Source: Vreelandella profundi
GTDB taxonomy: Bacteria; Pseudomonadota; Gammaproteobacteria; Pseudomonadales; Halomonadaceae
NCBI RefSeq assembly: GCF_019722725.1
Contig: NZ_CP077941.1
Coordinates: forward strand, 2,232,001-2,296,000
Direction: 5' to 3'
Length of the DNA stretch: 64,000 nucleotides
Shown here: piece after piece, positions 47,161 through 57,273 of the stretch
Numbering within the stretch: position 1 is the stretch's first letter
Layout: each line of letters opens with the position of its first letter
Translations under genes and position numbers: made by a program
Notes under the pieces: generated by a model
What the model was told of the DNA's origin: nothing
Database searches by the model: none
The model's input: the letters and a program-made list of their open reading frames with translations, nothing else

Positions 47161-48252
47161 TTAACGCTGCGTTAAACGCGGTGTATCAACGCTAACGTCG
47201 CCATTTTGGCCCCGCTGGCGCAACCAGTGGTCCAGCAACGTTATGGCCATCATTGCTTCGGCAATCGGCGTCGCGCGAATACCCACGCAGGGGTCGTGTC
47301 GCCCTTTTGTGATCACTTCAACCGCTTGACCATGCACATCAATAGAGCGGCCCGGCGTGGTAATGCTCGACGTCGGTTTTAGCGCCAACCGTGCAACGAT
47401 TGGCTGACCGCTGGAAATACCGCCGAGCACGCCGCCGGCATGATTAGACAGAAATCCTTCAGGCGTCATCTCATCGCGATGTTCGCTGCCGCGCTGGGCA
47501 ATACACCCAAAGCCTGCGCCGATTTCAATGCCTTTGACCGCATTGATGCTCATCAAACCATGCGCAAGCTCAGCGTCCAGGCGGTCAAATACCGGCTCAC
47601 CCAGCCCCACGGGAACACCTTCAGCAATCACGGTAATTTCAGCGCCTACCGAGTCTTGATCACGCCGCAGTTGATCCATATAGGCTTCAAGCTCGGCTAC
47701 GCGCTCTGGGTCAGGGCAGAAAAAGGCATTTTGCCCTACCGACTCCCACTGTTTGAAATCAATTTTGATCGGCCCTAGCTGACTCATATAGCCACGAATC
47801 TGCACCCCTTGAGCCGCCAAATATTTCTTGGCGATGGCCCCGGCGGCTACCCGCATCGCAGTTTCTCGGGCACTGGAACGCCCGCCGCCCCGATAGTCGC
47901 GGTGGCCGTATTTATGATGATAGGTGTAGTCCGCATGTGCGGGGCGGAACTGGTCTTTAATTTTCGAGTAATCGTTAGAGCGCTGATCGGTGTTTTCAAT
48001 CAGCAAACCAATCGACGTGCCGGTGGTTTTACCTTCAAAAACGCCTGAGAGAATGCGCACCTGATCCGGCTCTTTGCGCTGGGTCGTATGCCGCGAGCTT
48101 CCCGGCCTGCGGCGATCCAAGTCGTGCTGCAGATCCGCCTCGCACAGCGGAAGCCCTGGCGGGCAGCCATCAACGATTGCGCCAAGCGCGGTGCCGTGGC
48201 TTTCACCAAAGGTTGTGACACTGAAGAGTTTGCCAAACGTATTGCCAGACAT
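47161..48252 (-). CDS. aroC: Chorismate synthase
   Basis: Last step of the shikimate pathway: EPSP to chorismate using reduced FMN. 363 residues. All three signatures are present: [18 protein letters not shown] at the N-terminus, the [19 protein letters not shown] block, and [17 protein letters not shown] near the C-terminus. Start is the ATG at 48252 (MSGNTFGK); the frame continues to 48285 without similarity. It follows prmB by 13 bases, the usual prmB-aroC order of gammaproteobacteria. Confidence 0.97.
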   Translation of the reverse strand: MSGNTFGKLFSVTTFGESHGTALGAIVDGCPPGLPLCEADLQHDLDRRRPGSSRHTTQRKEPDQVRILSGVFEGKTTGTSIGLLIENTDQRSNDYSKIKDQFRPAHADYTYHHKYGHRDYRGGGRSSARETAMRVAAGAIAKKYLAAQGVQIRGYMSQLGPIKIDFKQWESVGQNAFFCPDPERVAELEAYMDQLRRDQDSVGAEITVIAEGVPVGLGEPVFDRLDAELAHGLMSINAVKGIEIGAGFGCIAQRGSEHRDEMTPEGFLSNHAGGVLGGISSGQPIVARLALKPTSSITTPGRSIDVHGQAVEVITKGRHDPCVGIRATPIAEAMMAITLLDHWLRQRGQNGDVSVDTPRLTQR

Positions 48253-48265
48253 GGCCGTTAATTCC

Positions 48266-49225
48266 TTACACGAAAGACGCCGCATGGGCGTCGAGTTCAG
48301 CGGCGCTCAGGACAAACACGCCCTGGCCGCCACGCTCGAATTCAAGCCACAAAAAAGGAACATCCGGAAATGCTGCTTTCACATGGCAATCTGAGTTACC
48401 GACCTCAACGATCAGCCAGCCCTCGTCGGTTAAGTGTTGCCGCGCTTCACTCAGTATACGCCGCACAATATCCAAACCGTCACTACCTGCACCCAGTGCC
48501 AATGACGGCTCATGGCGAAACTCAGCGGGCATCAGCGCAAGATCACGCGCATCGACGTAGGGTGGATTAGAAACAATCAAATCAAAGCGCTGGCCTTCCA
48601 GGCTATTGAAGACATCCGACTCTAACGCGCGCACGCGATTGCCCACATCGTGGCGGGTAATATTTTGTCGCGACACGGCTAAGGCATCTTGGCTAATATC
48701 CGCCAGCGCCACTTCGCAGGTGGGTAGATACAGCGCCGTGGCAATGCCAATACAGCCCGAGCCCGTGCATAGATCTAGCACCTTAGCGGGAGGCTCTTCT
48801 GGAAACCAAGCCGCAAAACCATCTTCAATTAACTCAGCAATTGGTGAGCGTGGGATCAGCACGCGCTCATCAACGTTAAACGGATGACCGGCAAAAAAAC
48901 TTTCACCTAGCAGATAGGGCAGCGGACGACGCGTGGTAATACGTTCGCGCGCTAAATTAATAATACGCAGACGCTCAACGGGCAGCAGCCGCGCCTCTAA
49001 TACACCGGGGTCAACGCTCCACGGCAGATGCAAAGCGCCCAAACAGAGCGCGACGGCTTCGTCCCAGGCGGAGTCTGTACCATGGCCATAATGCAAACCG
49101 GCCAGATAAAACTCGCTGGATACCCAGCGTAGGTAGTCGCGCAGTGTGAAGAGTTCGCTCACCAGCGCTGACTCCGGCAGGGAAAGGGTTGAGTGAGAAT
49201 GCTCAGCGTTAAGATGCGTGGTCAC
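48266..49225 (-). CDS. prmB: 50S ribosomal protein L3 glutamine methyltransferase PrmB
   Basis: SAM-dependent N5-glutamine methyltransferase of ribosomal protein L3. 319 residues from the GTG at 49225, chosen because CAGGAGTCGCT places AGGAG 5 bases before it; the frame is open to 49318. Features are the N-terminal helical domain, [18 protein letters not shown] motif [14 protein letters not shown], and the catalytic NPPYVDARD (NPPY). It is divergent from smrB, as in E. coli. Confidence 0.93.
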   Translation of the reverse strand: MTTHLNAEHSHSTLSLPESALVSELFTLRDYLRWVSSEFYLAGLHYGHGTDSAWDEAVALCLGALHLPWSVDPGVLEARLLPVERLRIINLARERITTRRPLPYLLGESFFAGHPFNVDERVLIPRSPIAELIEDGFAAWFPEEPPAKVLDLCTGSGCIGIATALYLPTCEVALADISQDALAVSRQNITRHDVGNRVRALESDVFNSLEGQRFDLIVSNPPYVDARDLALMPAEFRHEPSLALGAGSDGLDIVRRILSEARQHLTDEGWLIVEVGNSDCHVKAAFPDVPFLWLEFERGGQGVFVLSAAELDAHAASFV

Positions 49226-49411
49226 AGCGACTCCTGGGTTAACGATAATCATGGATTCAGCCAGGCCGTGCCTGATAACGCCTTGTCCACATAACGAATA
49301 AAAGATTGTACCTTTCACGCCGCCCGGTTCACAGCAACGCTCAGCCCGCTATACTGTGCTTCTTTAGCTGATTCACCGTTTTTACACCTATTTTTCACAC
49401 CTGAGCCTGCC

Positions 49412-49981
49412 ATGACGCGACGCCGCCACCTTCCCAGTGATGATGATATCAGTGCCTTTCGTGAAGCGTTAACAGCGGCGGGCGTGCGCCGTATCGCGAC
49501 CAATCAAGCCGATCCTGGCAAGCCTAAACGCGATGTAAACGCACATGAGGCGCGCCGCCACGCGGCGGTACAAAGCGATGCGAAGCAGGTCAGCGGTCGC
49601 ACGTCGGATGGCCGCGTGGAAGCCGTACGGCCGTCTGAATATCTGGAGTTCAGCGTTGTTGACCTGCCGCTGCGTACCTTTAGCCAGTTAAAGCGCGGCC
49701 AAACAGCTTGGCAATCGGGGTTGGATTTACATGGCTATACGCTTGAAGAGGCGCGTACGGAGCTTGAGAGCTTTCTACGCGACTCGGCCAGCCAAGGCCT
49801 GCGCTGCGTACTCGTAGTGCACGGCAAAGCGTGGGGTGCCACATCTGATTTCCCCGTACTCAAAAGCCACACCAATACATGGCTGCGCGAATGGCCGGGG
49901 GTGCTGGCATTCTGCTCGGCGGTGCCCGTCGATGGCGGCACCGGTGCCGTGTACATCCTGCTACGCAAACGTGGCCTTTAG
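49412..49981 (+). CDS. smrB: Smr domain protein SmrB (endonuclease, ribosome rescue)
   Basis: 189 residues: a basic, disordered N-terminus and a C-terminal Smr domain (about 100-187) with LDLHGYTLEEAR, VVHGKAWG and the closing GGTGAVYILLRK. E. coli SmrB cleaves mRNA between collided ribosomes; the divergent prmB neighbour supports orthology. The catalytic-loop motif DxH is present as LDLHG. It converges on the patatin gene with 3 bases between stops. Confidence 0.9.
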   Translation: MTRRRHLPSDDDISAFREALTAAGVRRIATNQADPGKPKRDVNAHEARRHAAVQSDAKQVSGRTSDGRVEAVRPSEYLEFSVVDLPLRTFSQLKRGQTAWQSGLDLHGYTLEEARTELESFLRDSASQGLRCVLVVHGKAWGATSDFPVLKSHTNTWLREWPGVLAFCSAVPVDGGTGAVYILLRKRGL

Positions 49982-49984
49982 CCG

Positions 49985-50992
49985 TTACTCAGCGGCATCC
50001 GAAGCAACACTCGGCATGCGTCGCTCTAGCGCTTCATCCGCCAAGTGGCGGCCTAAGCGAATCAAGTCTCTACCGCGATGAAATTCATAGGTGCTACAGA
50101 CGGTCTTGGGTATTTCAATCAGCACATCGGGTGGATAACCCGCCACTTTGTATTTAGCCAGCGCCGCCTGGGTAATATCAAACGACTCCAAAATCATATC
50201 CAGCTTGCTCCACTCACGCTTACCACGGGTTTCGATGGTCTCTTCAGGCTCTTCCTCTCCGTTGTCGCCCAGCCCACCCCAAAGCTTACGCGTCGCCGCG
50301 CGCACATCGCCAATCCACTTGCCCATACTCTGATCACGCTCGCGCTCATTGTCACTGCGGCTATCGGCGGCCTCTTCTTCTTTAGGAAGTAATTCCTCTA
50401 GCGTCACCGGTAGCGGGCTGTGCGCGGTGACGTTGACCGCCACGACGAAATCCGCTTGGTGTGCCGCCACCACGGGCATAATGGGTAAAGGATTGAGCAG
50501 CCCGCCGTCGACCAAGACTTGCTCACCAAGGTGAACGGGCGTGATAACGCCCGGCACTGCGATCGATGCACGAATAGCGCGCAAAAGAGAGCCGTTTTGA
50601 AACCATACCTCGCGCTGGCGCACCAAGTCAGTTGCCACGGTTGTCACTGGAATCGACAGATCTTCAATCAAAATGTCGCCTACCAGCGCTTCTAGCTTAC
50701 TCATCACTTTGCTGGCACGCATCGCACCCATGGGGCTCCACGTCACATCCACCAGTTTGAGCACATCAAAGTAATCCAGATTACATACCCACTCGCGGTA
50801 CTCCGGCAGCTTACCCGCGGCGTAAATACCGCCAATCAGCGCCCCCATTGAGCAACCCGACACGGCGATAATCTCAAAGCCACGCGCCTCTAATGCTTCA
50901 ATAACACCTATGTGCGCGTAGCCCCGCGCACCGCCGCTACCCAGCACCAAGGCGACTTTTTTGCCACCGGCCAAGTGAGCCAATTCATTCAT
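49985..50992 (-). CDS. Patatin-like phospholipase family protein
   Basis: Predicted cytoplasmic or membrane-associated lipid acyl hydrolase, RssA-like, 335 residues. Oxyanion loop GSGGARGYAHIGV, nucleophile S48 in GCSMG, and catalytic D162 in VLVDGGLLNPLP form the Ser-Asp dyad. An acidic low-complexity insert lies at about 208-250. ATG at 50992, AGGAAGGACG upstream; 14 bases after the hydrolase gene, so likely one operon. Confidence 0.9.
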   Translation of the reverse strand: MNELAHLAGGKKVALVLGSGGARGYAHIGVIEALEARGFEIIAVSGCSMGALIGGIYAAGKLPEYREWVCNLDYFDVLKLVDVTWSPMGAMRASKVMSKLEALVGDILIEDLSIPVTTVATDLVRQREVWFQNGSLLRAIRASIAVPGVITPVHLGEQVLVDGGLLNPLPIMPVVAAHQADFVVAVNVTAHSPLPVTLEELLPKEEEAADSRSDNERERDQSMGKWIGDVRAATRKLWGGLGDNGEEEPEETIETRGKREWSKLDMILESFDITQAALAKYKVAGYPPDVLIEIPKTVCSTYEFHRGRDLIRLGRHLADEALERRMPSVASDAAE

Positions 50993-51006
50993 GCTAACGT
51001 CCTTCC

Positions 51007-51912
51007 TTAGCGATTATCGGTCTTGTTCCAGTGATTGCCAATAACCGTAGCGACTTGCGCTACCGCACGAGGCTCCAAGTGCAAATGATGGCCACCAATA
51101 AGCACTTGGCGGTGTAAATCTTTGATCGCCTCACGCGCTTGAACGGCCCACTCGCGTTCGCCCAGAATGCCGCTATCGCCTTCGATCAACAAAACCGGGG
51201 CATTAATATCTGTCAGCAATGACAGCACTTGTTGCGGCGTAAAGCGCACCAACGATGGCTTCAGCAGGCGGCTGTCCGTGCGCATTTGCACATGGCCATC
51301 GGCGGTAGGTTGCGTATTGCGCTCCACCAGCGGCGTGGCCGTTATGCTATCTAACGGCGTCACACCGCCCGCCACGCGAGCAGCGACTGCGCTTTCTATA
51401 TCCGCATAGCGTGGGGCCCGAGAAAGTGGCCGGCGGTAGGCTGCCAGCCCTTTGCGCAGCTGGCTGGTGGTCTCCTCCATCGGCGTATTGAGTGCGCCTA
51501 ATCCGTCAATCAAAGTTAAGCGCACTACCCGCTCAGGCAACGCCGCGGCCACCAGACATGCCACTGCCGCGCCCATTGAATGGGCCAGCAGGCTAGCTTG
51601 TTCCAATCCAAGCGTGTCCATAACATCTAGCACGTCGTGACAATAGCCCCAGAGTGCATAATCGGTGCCTTCAGGCACATGGGAAGAGTGTCCATGCCCC
51701 CGAAAATCCACCGCTACAATACGAATACCTAGCGCCTCAACCAGCAGCGGTGCCAAGCGTGAAAAACTGGCTGCGTTATCTAACCAGCCGTGCAGCGCCA
51801 GCCACGTAGGAGCATCTGAGCGCCCCCAGCTCAGCGCGGCAAGGCGGCCTTCAGCCAGCAAAAGTGGCTGCGGCGCAAAAACGCGAGAAGCCGTTAAATC
51901 CGAGTGGTACAT
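51007..51912 (-). CDS. Alpha/beta hydrolase
   Basis: 301-residue alpha/beta fold hydrolase. LALHGWLDNAASF (oxyanion HG), DFRGHGHS, nucleophile S112 in LLAHSMGAAVA (Ala at the first box position instead of Gly), acid in LLIEGDSGIL, and a C-terminal His in GGHHLHLEP. Substrate unknown. It is upstream of the patatin gene in the same direction. Confidence 0.88.
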   Translation of the reverse strand: MYHSDLTASRVFAPQPLLLAEGRLAALSWGRSDAPTWLALHGWLDNAASFSRLAPLLVEALGIRIVAVDFRGHGHSSHVPEGTDYALWGYCHDVLDVMDTLGLEQASLLAHSMGAAVACLVAAALPERVVRLTLIDGLGALNTPMEETTSQLRKGLAAYRRPLSRAPRYADIESAVAARVAGGVTPLDSITATPLVERNTQPTADGHVQMRTDSRLLKPSLVRFTPQQVLSLLTDINAPVLLIEGDSGILGEREWAVQAREAIKDLHRQVLIGGHHLHLEPRAVAQVATVIGNHWNKTDNR

Positions 51913-52039
51913 AAGCTAAAAGTCCTGAGCCATTAACACCGCGTGCAAGCAGCCAAGATGACGACGCGGGCAACAAACGGTACCATGCCCGGCGTAATGC
52001 TTCCGCTGCTTTTCTCTCCACGCTTATTTTGGTGTTGCC

Positions 52040-52132
52040 ATGAAACCACGCCGCGATACCCGCGCCCGTAACCTTGTCTTTCTTATTGCTGTTATCAGCG
52101 CCACCGTCGTCGGCCTTTGGCTCGCTCGCTAA
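52040..52132 (+). CDS. Possible 30-residue single-helix membrane protein
   Basis: Open frame with a basic N-terminus (MKPRRDTRAR) and one hydrophobic helix (NLVFLIAVISATVVGLWLAR), a positive-inside topology typical of real membrane micropeptides. It sits in an otherwise empty 235-base gap between divergent/convergent neighbours. The ribosome site is poor (TTTTGGTGTTG), so it may not be translated. No family recognised. Confidence 0.4.
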   Translation: MKPRRDTRARNLVFLIAVISATVVGLWLAR

Positions 52133-52147
52133 TACGCAGCGATACCG

Positions 52148-54715
52148 CTATGCCTCCCCGAGAAGCCCTAGACTGGCCGCTGGGGCTTGGCGACGCAGCC
52201 CACGTGAAAGCGCATGACCAATCACGCCAATCAGCACCGCCCCGCCGAGTGGCAATAATAGCCATAGCCCTAGATGGAAGGTTGGCGTGAGGTCTAGCCA
52301 GTAAATATACAGCGCCGCCGTAGCAAGCTCCGCCAATACCGCCCCCATCAAACCGCTGGCAAAACCTAGCAGCGCATACTCGGCTCCCTGCACTCGTGAA
52401 ATCATTCGAGTGCCTGCTCCAAAGACACGCAACAAACCGCTTTCATGGGCGCGTACCGGAAGACTTGCGGTTAATGCCGCATAAAGCACGCTAACCCCGG
52501 CCAAGAGTACCAGCGCAAGCACCAGCTCCACGGCACGCGTCACTTGGCTAAGCACGTCGCGCACTTGGCCTAAGATGGCATCCACGTTGAGTAACGACAC
52601 ACCGGGGAAATCGGTAATCAGCTCTCTAATCAGGTCACTTTCTGCTTCAGGCAAATGAAAAGCCGTGATGTAGCTGTGGCCGAATTGCTCCAGCACACCC
52701 GGCGGAAAGATAACGAAAAAATTAGGCTGAAAGCTGTCCCAGTGAAGGCTACGCAGGCTGGTAATTTGCGTCGCTATTTCATCGCTACCAACCGAGAACG
52801 TGATCTCATCGCCAATGCCTAGACCTAATCTTTCCGCCAGCCCGTCTTCCATCGAAATAGGAACCGGCGTTGCTTGCGGGGTTGCCTCAACCGCACTCAT
52901 CCATCCTTGGCTGACATCGCTTGCTTGCGCTGTCGAAAACCATTCGCCGGCGACTAGCTCGTTACCATCGGGCAGCTCTGCTTGCCAGGTGAGATTTAGC
53001 TCACGGCGTAGCGAGCCATCGCCACGCGCATCCTCTGGCACGGCCTCCTCAGGGGGCTGATCATTAATAGCAATAACGCGACCGCGTACCATTGGGTATA
53101 GGGTGCTTTGAGTTTCTACACGCGGTGAAACGACCGCTTCAAAAGGATCCCGCTCGGACGGCTGAATATTGATAGCGAAATAATTAGGCGTATTTTCCGG
53201 CAGCTGATCTTGCCAGGTACTCAACAGATCACCGCGCACCAATACAATCATCGCCATCGCAAAGAAGGTCACCGAAAATGCTAGCAGCTGCCCCAATCCT
53301 GCCTGGCGTCTGCGAGCCAGCTGACGACCGCCTAAACGTAGCGCCTGCGACCACTCGTTGCTCCCCGCTATGCGTTGCACACCGCGTAATAAAGCGCTGA
53401 GTAAAAAGGCGCTAATCAGCCACAGCAAACCAAGTAGCAACGCCCCGCCGATTAATAGCGCAATCGCTAGCACTAGGCTGCCCGAGTAAAGCCATAGCAA
53501 CCCGCCAAACACAATACTCGCCACCCCCACCACTAGCCATGCAGAAGGTGGCAAAGGATCCAGCTCGCGGCGCAGTACTTTCAGCGCGCTAACTTGCTTA
53601 ATACGCAGCAAGGTTGGCCCAGCAAACCCGACTAACACAGCAAGCGCTGTAAAAACGCCAAGCCCTAGCGGCATCAGCCCCGGTGGTGGCAGCGTCATGG
53701 GCAGAAAGCTTACCAACAGACGTAGTAATACTGCTTGGCCAACAAGCCCAAGCAGCGCCCCAATCACTGAGGCGACCAGGGCCAGCCCGAGTAGTTGAAG
53801 GGTGAAAATTGAGACCAGCTGGCGCTGACTGGCGCCAAAGCAGCGCAGCAGCGCGGCGGTGTCTAAGTGACGTTCAACGTAGCGCCGGGTCGACATCGCG
53901 ACCGCAACGCCTGCCAGCAGTACGGCGGCTAGCCCTGCAAGCCCTAGGTAGCTTTCGGCGCGCTGTAAAGCATTACCCAACTGGGGCCGATCGACTCGCA
54001 CGTCGCGAACATCAACACCGTCGCTGCGTAGTTCTGCCAGCAGGCCTTGAACTTGCTCTAACGCCGCAGGCGAGCCTGCCGCTAATATTTCAAACTCTAT
54101 GCGTGAGCCAGGCTGGATTAGGCCGGTCGCCTCCACGTCCGCGGTGTTCATCATTAAGCGCGGGTTAAAATTGCTAAACCCAGCGGACTGGTCTGCCTCA
54201 CGCTCTACAATACCCGTCACGATAAGCTCGGTTTGGCCTACCTGTACTTGATCACCGAGCTGTATCTCGACTAATTGCATAAGGCGCGGATCGGCCCATG
54301 CTTCTCCGGGGGCTGGGCCTGATGCAACTTCCTCCGTGCCATCGCCAAAATCGACGTGTGATACGCCGTAATGAGGATAAGCATCATCGACCGCTTTGAG
54401 ACTCGCAGGCTGAAAGCGGTCGCCGCGGCTAATCATGGAAACGAGATCAACCTGATCGCTTAACGCAAAGCCGGCATTTTCAAGATTGGCCCGCAGCTCT
54501 TCCGAAAAAGGATCGCGCTGCTCTAACACTAAGTCGCCGCCCAGCATTTGGCTTGCTTGCCGCTCCAAGCCACGTTCTAAACGATCCAAAAAGAAAGCGA
54601 TCATCGTCGATGCCGCCACGGCCAGTACCAGAGCAATAAACAAAGCGCGAACGTCGGCAGCCCGAAGGTCTCGTTTAAGACTGCGCATGGCTAAGCGCCA
54701 ATTCACATCACTCAT
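52148..54715 (-). CDS. ybbP: FtsX-like ABC transporter permease (YbbP family)
   Basis: 855-residue permease with about ten membrane helices and large periplasmic domains: MacB-type core plus an FtsX domain in each half (LAAVLLAGVAVAMSTRRYVERH about residue 262; VLLAGVSVLYAALTASLPVR about 745). Members work with YbbA ATPases and are thought to extract or move lipids or thioester compounds across the envelope; not proven. Its ATG overlaps the ybbA stop by 4 bases. Confidence 0.88.
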   Translation of the reverse strand: MSDVNWRLAMRSLKRDLRAADVRALFIALVLAVAASTMIAFFLDRLERGLERQASQMLGGDLVLEQRDPFSEELRANLENAGFALSDQVDLVSMISRGDRFQPASLKAVDDAYPHYGVSHVDFGDGTEEVASGPAPGEAWADPRLMQLVEIQLGDQVQVGQTELIVTGIVEREADQSAGFSNFNPRLMMNTADVEATGLIQPGSRIEFEILAAGSPAALEQVQGLLAELRSDGVDVRDVRVDRPQLGNALQRAESYLGLAGLAAVLLAGVAVAMSTRRYVERHLDTAALLRCFGASQRQLVSIFTLQLLGLALVASVIGALLGLVGQAVLLRLLVSFLPMTLPPPGLMPLGLGVFTALAVLVGFAGPTLLRIKQVSALKVLRRELDPLPPSAWLVVGVASIVFGGLLWLYSGSLVLAIALLIGGALLLGLLWLISAFLLSALLRGVQRIAGSNEWSQALRLGGRQLARRRQAGLGQLLAFSVTFFAMAMIVLVRGDLLSTWQDQLPENTPNYFAINIQPSERDPFEAVVSPRVETQSTLYPMVRGRVIAINDQPPEEAVPEDARGDGSLRRELNLTWQAELPDGNELVAGEWFSTAQASDVSQGWMSAVEATPQATPVPISMEDGLAERLGLGIGDEITFSVGSDEIATQITSLRSLHWDSFQPNFFVIFPPGVLEQFGHSYITAFHLPEAESDLIRELITDFPGVSLLNVDAILGQVRDVLSQVTRAVELVLALVLLAGVSVLYAALTASLPVRAHESGLLRVFGAGTRMISRVQGAEYALLGFASGLMGAVLAELATAALYIYWLDLTPTFHLGLWLLLPLGGAVLIGVIGHALSRGLRRQAPAASLGLLGEA

Positions 54716-55533
54716 TGCGTCCCCTCATCTATCGAGGCGGCCACTGGCACAAAAGGTTCTAACTTGCCTTGATCCAAGCGCAGACAGCGGTCGCAGCGGC
54801 GAGCCAGGGCGTGATCGTGGGTGACCAAAATGAGCGTAGTGCCTGCTTCACGGTTTAAGGTAAAAAGCAGATCAATAATTTGAGCGCCGGTATCCGGGTC
54901 AAGGTTGCCGGTTGGCTCATCGGCAAACACCAGTTCAGGGTCCGTGACGAAAGCGCGAGCAACCGCCACCCGCTGCTGCTCGCCACCGGAAAGCTGCTTA
55001 GGCAGATGGTCCACCCGCTCACCAAGCCCTACGCGCGCTAGCCACTTAGTGGCGGTTTGAGTTTCTCCGGCACGGGGTGAAAGCTCCAATGGCAGCATGA
55101 CGTTTTCTAGCGCACTCAACGTGGGTAATAACTGGAAATTTTGAAACACGAAGCCCACTCGCCCCGCCCTTAATGCCGCCCGGCCATCCTCATCTAATCG
55201 GCTGAGCGCTCGACCGAATAGCATGAGCTCACCGTCACTCGGTGTATCAAGACCCGCCAACAAACCCAGCAACGTTGATTTACCCGCGCCGCTTTTGCCT
55301 AAAATCGCAACGCTTTCACCCGCTTCCACGCTTAGTGACAGGTCGTGTAAAATAGTCAGCGAGCGCTCTCCACTGGTTACTTTTTTCGACAGCCTGTCGG
55401 CATGTAGAACGGGATGCCCGGTAACACCATGAGGAACGTTATGCGCTGCGGGAGTGTCTGTAAGAGGACGGGGTTCGCTCGTTGACGAGGCGTGTGCAAC
55501 TGAGTTTTCGGTTTGATCAGAGGAGTAAGGCAT
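54712..55533 (-). CDS. ybbA: ABC transporter ATP-binding protein YbbA
   Basis: LolD-type ATPase for YbbP. 273 residues from the ATG at 55533. Walker [18 protein letters not shown]-loop VFQNFQLLP, signature [15 protein letters not shown], Walker [13 protein letters not shown] and H-loop VTHDHA. About 45 residues precede the ABC domain, longer than E. coli YbbA (228). The start is uncertain: the frame is open to 55653, but that would run through tesA. At 55531-55534 the start codons of ybbA and tesA interlock as CATG. Confidence 0.9.
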   Translation of the reverse strand: MPYSSDQTENSVAHASSTSEPRPLTDTPAAHNVPHGVTGHPVLHADRLSKKVTSGERSLTILHDLSLSVEAGESVAILGKSGAGKSTLLGLLAGLDTPSDGELMLFGRALSRLDEDGRAALRAGRVGFVFQNFQLLPTLSALENVMLPLELSPRAGETQTATKWLARVGLGERVDHLPKQLSGGEQQRVAVARAFVTDPELVFADEPTGNLDPDTGAQIIDLLFTLNREAGTTLILVTHDHALARRCDRCLRLDQGKLEPFVPVAASIDEGTQ

Positions 55534-56221
55534 GAAGCATGGCATCCCTAAAGCTTGGTGTGGGCTGAATCGTATGGTAACCGTATGGGGGCTAGTACTG
55601 GTAGCCGCATGGACCTCGGCCTCAGTCAACGCAGAGCCTCTCAATGAAGACACGCGCCCTACTCTACTGGTAATGGGCGACAGCCTAAGCGCCGCTTATG
55701 GCCTTGAGCGTGAAGAGGGCTGGGTGAGCTTACTAGCCGAGCGCTTGGACGATAAAGCACAGGTTATCAATGCCAGCATTAGCGGTGAAACAACGTCTGG
55801 GGGCCTGCAAAGATTCACCGATATTATCGGACAACGACAGCCGGATATTGTTCTACTCGAACTGGGCGGTAACGACGGCTTACGCGGCTTGACCCCCAAT
55901 CAAATGCAGGCAAACCTAGCCAGCATGATAGAGCAAAGCCAAGAAGCCGGCGCTCAGGTGCTGCTGCTGGGCATTGATATTCCACCGAACTATGGCCAAG
56001 CGTATCGCGATGCGTTTACCGGCGTATTTCACTCTTTGGCGGAGGAGTACGACGTGGCGCTAGTGCCCTTCTTACTTGAAGATATCGCCTTGGATACACA
56101 GCTGATGCAAAGTGACGGCATTCATCCCACGGCTGAAGCGCAGCCAATTATTTTAGATAATGTGTGGCCCGCGCTAGAAGCGCTGCTGGAAGAACTCTCA
56201 GCCGAAGCACAGCTGTCCTAA
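55532..56221 (+). CDS. tesA: Arylesterase / lysophospholipase TesA (SGNH hydrolase)
   Basis: Periplasmic GDSL esterase/thioesterase I, 229 residues with a signal peptide (about 1-34, ending VNA). SGNH blocks: S51 in MGDSLSAAYGL, G in ASISGETTSGG, N114 in LGGNDGLRG, D195 and H198 in SDGIHP. AGGAG precedes the ATG by 7 bases. It is divergent from ybbA, the standard arrangement, with the two ATGs overlapping. The 3' end meets bcsZ with 3 bases between stops. Confidence 0.93.
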   Translation: MKHGIPKAWCGLNRMVTVWGLVLVAAWTSASVNAEPLNEDTRPTLLVMGDSLSAAYGLEREEGWVSLLAERLDDKAQVINASISGETTSGGLQRFTDIIGQRQPDIVLLELGGNDGLRGLTPNQMQANLASMIEQSQEAGAQVLLLGIDIPPNYGQAYRDAFTGVFHSLAEEYDVALVPFLLEDIALDTQLMQSDGIHPTAEAQPIILDNVWPALEALLEELSAEAQLS

Positions 56222-56224
56222 CGC

Positions 56225-57229
56225 CTAACGCATGTCCTCAGCCATATGCGCCAAAAGCAAAAGCGTCGCTGAAAAATAATCGTCTTCTGATTGGGGCGTT
56301 GCGCTGGGTAGTTGTTCACCGCTCGCATAGGCCCTAATTGCATCTACGCCGCGTGAAATTGGATATTCCGCACGTTCTTCACTTTCGACATCAACCCACG
56401 CTGACGGAGGTTGGTGCGCAGGGTCATTCCAAAAAGCAGTCATACTGCCGATAGCGCGTGCTTCATCGCGCCCACCCCAGACAAAATAGAGCGGGATGCG
56501 CACAGCGTCAAAGCTAAACCTAGGCGCCCAGTTGGATGCTGGCGCAACCTCGCCTTGTTGATTAATAACTACCCAGTCAGTGGGTAATAGATAAGCACCA
56601 AAACGAGCTTCATCCAGCACCGCAACGCCGTCATCAATCAGGCGCTGCCAGGGTTGTTCAGGCTCAATGTCAGCAAAATCCCTTAGTGCCGGTAAAAACC
56701 AGTAAGAAAGATTAATGTCGACCTCTTGATCGCGTCGAAACCCCTCTATCGCTGGCAGAAGCACTTGATAGCCCGCAATCTCATAGGTTAGATTTTCTAA
56801 CACCGCGCGGCGGATACTTCGAGAAGCGCTCGCGTAATTAGCGTTGTTCCAACGCTCTGCGGCCAGATGTAGCGCCCAGGCGATAAATAAATCGCCATCC
56901 GTCGCATTGTTAAGGTCACGCACCGCAGGCTTATCGCGGGGATCGTAGCGCCACGAAAAGAGAGAGACATCAGGGCGACTCAAGTGCCGACGCGTCCACT
57001 GCCAAAGCTGATCAAACGTTTCTTGGTCATTATGATGCTGAGCAAGCATCATGCCCCACCCCTGACCCTCCGAGTGGCTGACATTGTTATTGCCGGTATC
57101 AATGACCCGTCCATTGGCGTTGATAAAGCGTTCTTTATATACGCTCCAAGACGTATCTGCCTGGGCTGCGCAGGCACCCGCCAGCATACAAACAATAAGC
57201 CCAGTGCTTAACATAAGCCGACGCCACAT
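56225..57229 (-). CDS. bcsZ: Endoglucanase BcsZ (glycoside hydrolase family 8)
   Basis: Periplasmic cellulase that trims nascent cellulose and is needed for normal fibre assembly. 334 residues, signal peptide about 1-24. Catalytic acid E54 in SEGQGWGMMLA and D111 in NATDGDLFIAWAL; further GH8 blocks are LFSWRYDPRDKP and NLSYWFLPALRDFA. ATG at 57229. Last gene of the bcs operon, 44 bases after bcsD. Confidence 0.93.
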   Translation of the reverse strand: MWRRLMLSTGLIVCMLAGACAAQADTSWSVYKERFINANGRVIDTGNNNVSHSEGQGWGMMLAQHHNDQETFDQLWQWTRRHLSRPDVSLFSWRYDPRDKPAVRDLNNATDGDLFIAWALHLAAERWNNANYASASRSIRRAVLENLTYEIAGYQVLLPAIEGFRRDQEVDINLSYWFLPALRDFADIEPEQPWQRLIDDGVAVLDEARFGAYLLPTDWVVINQQGEVAPASNWAPRFSFDAVRIPLYFVWGGRDEARAIGSMTAFWNDPAHQPPSAWVDVESEERAEYPISRGVDAIRAYASGEQLPSATPQSEDDYFSATLLLLAHMAEDMR

Positions 57230-57273
57230 AATGAGCTATTCCTTTAAATGCGCAGTTCCCGTATTAGGAACGG

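Noticed and set aside
53809..54168. 119-codon frame antisense to ybbP
   Set aside because: Shadow of a clear permease gene; low-complexity Arg/Ser/Ala composition typical of antisense frames.
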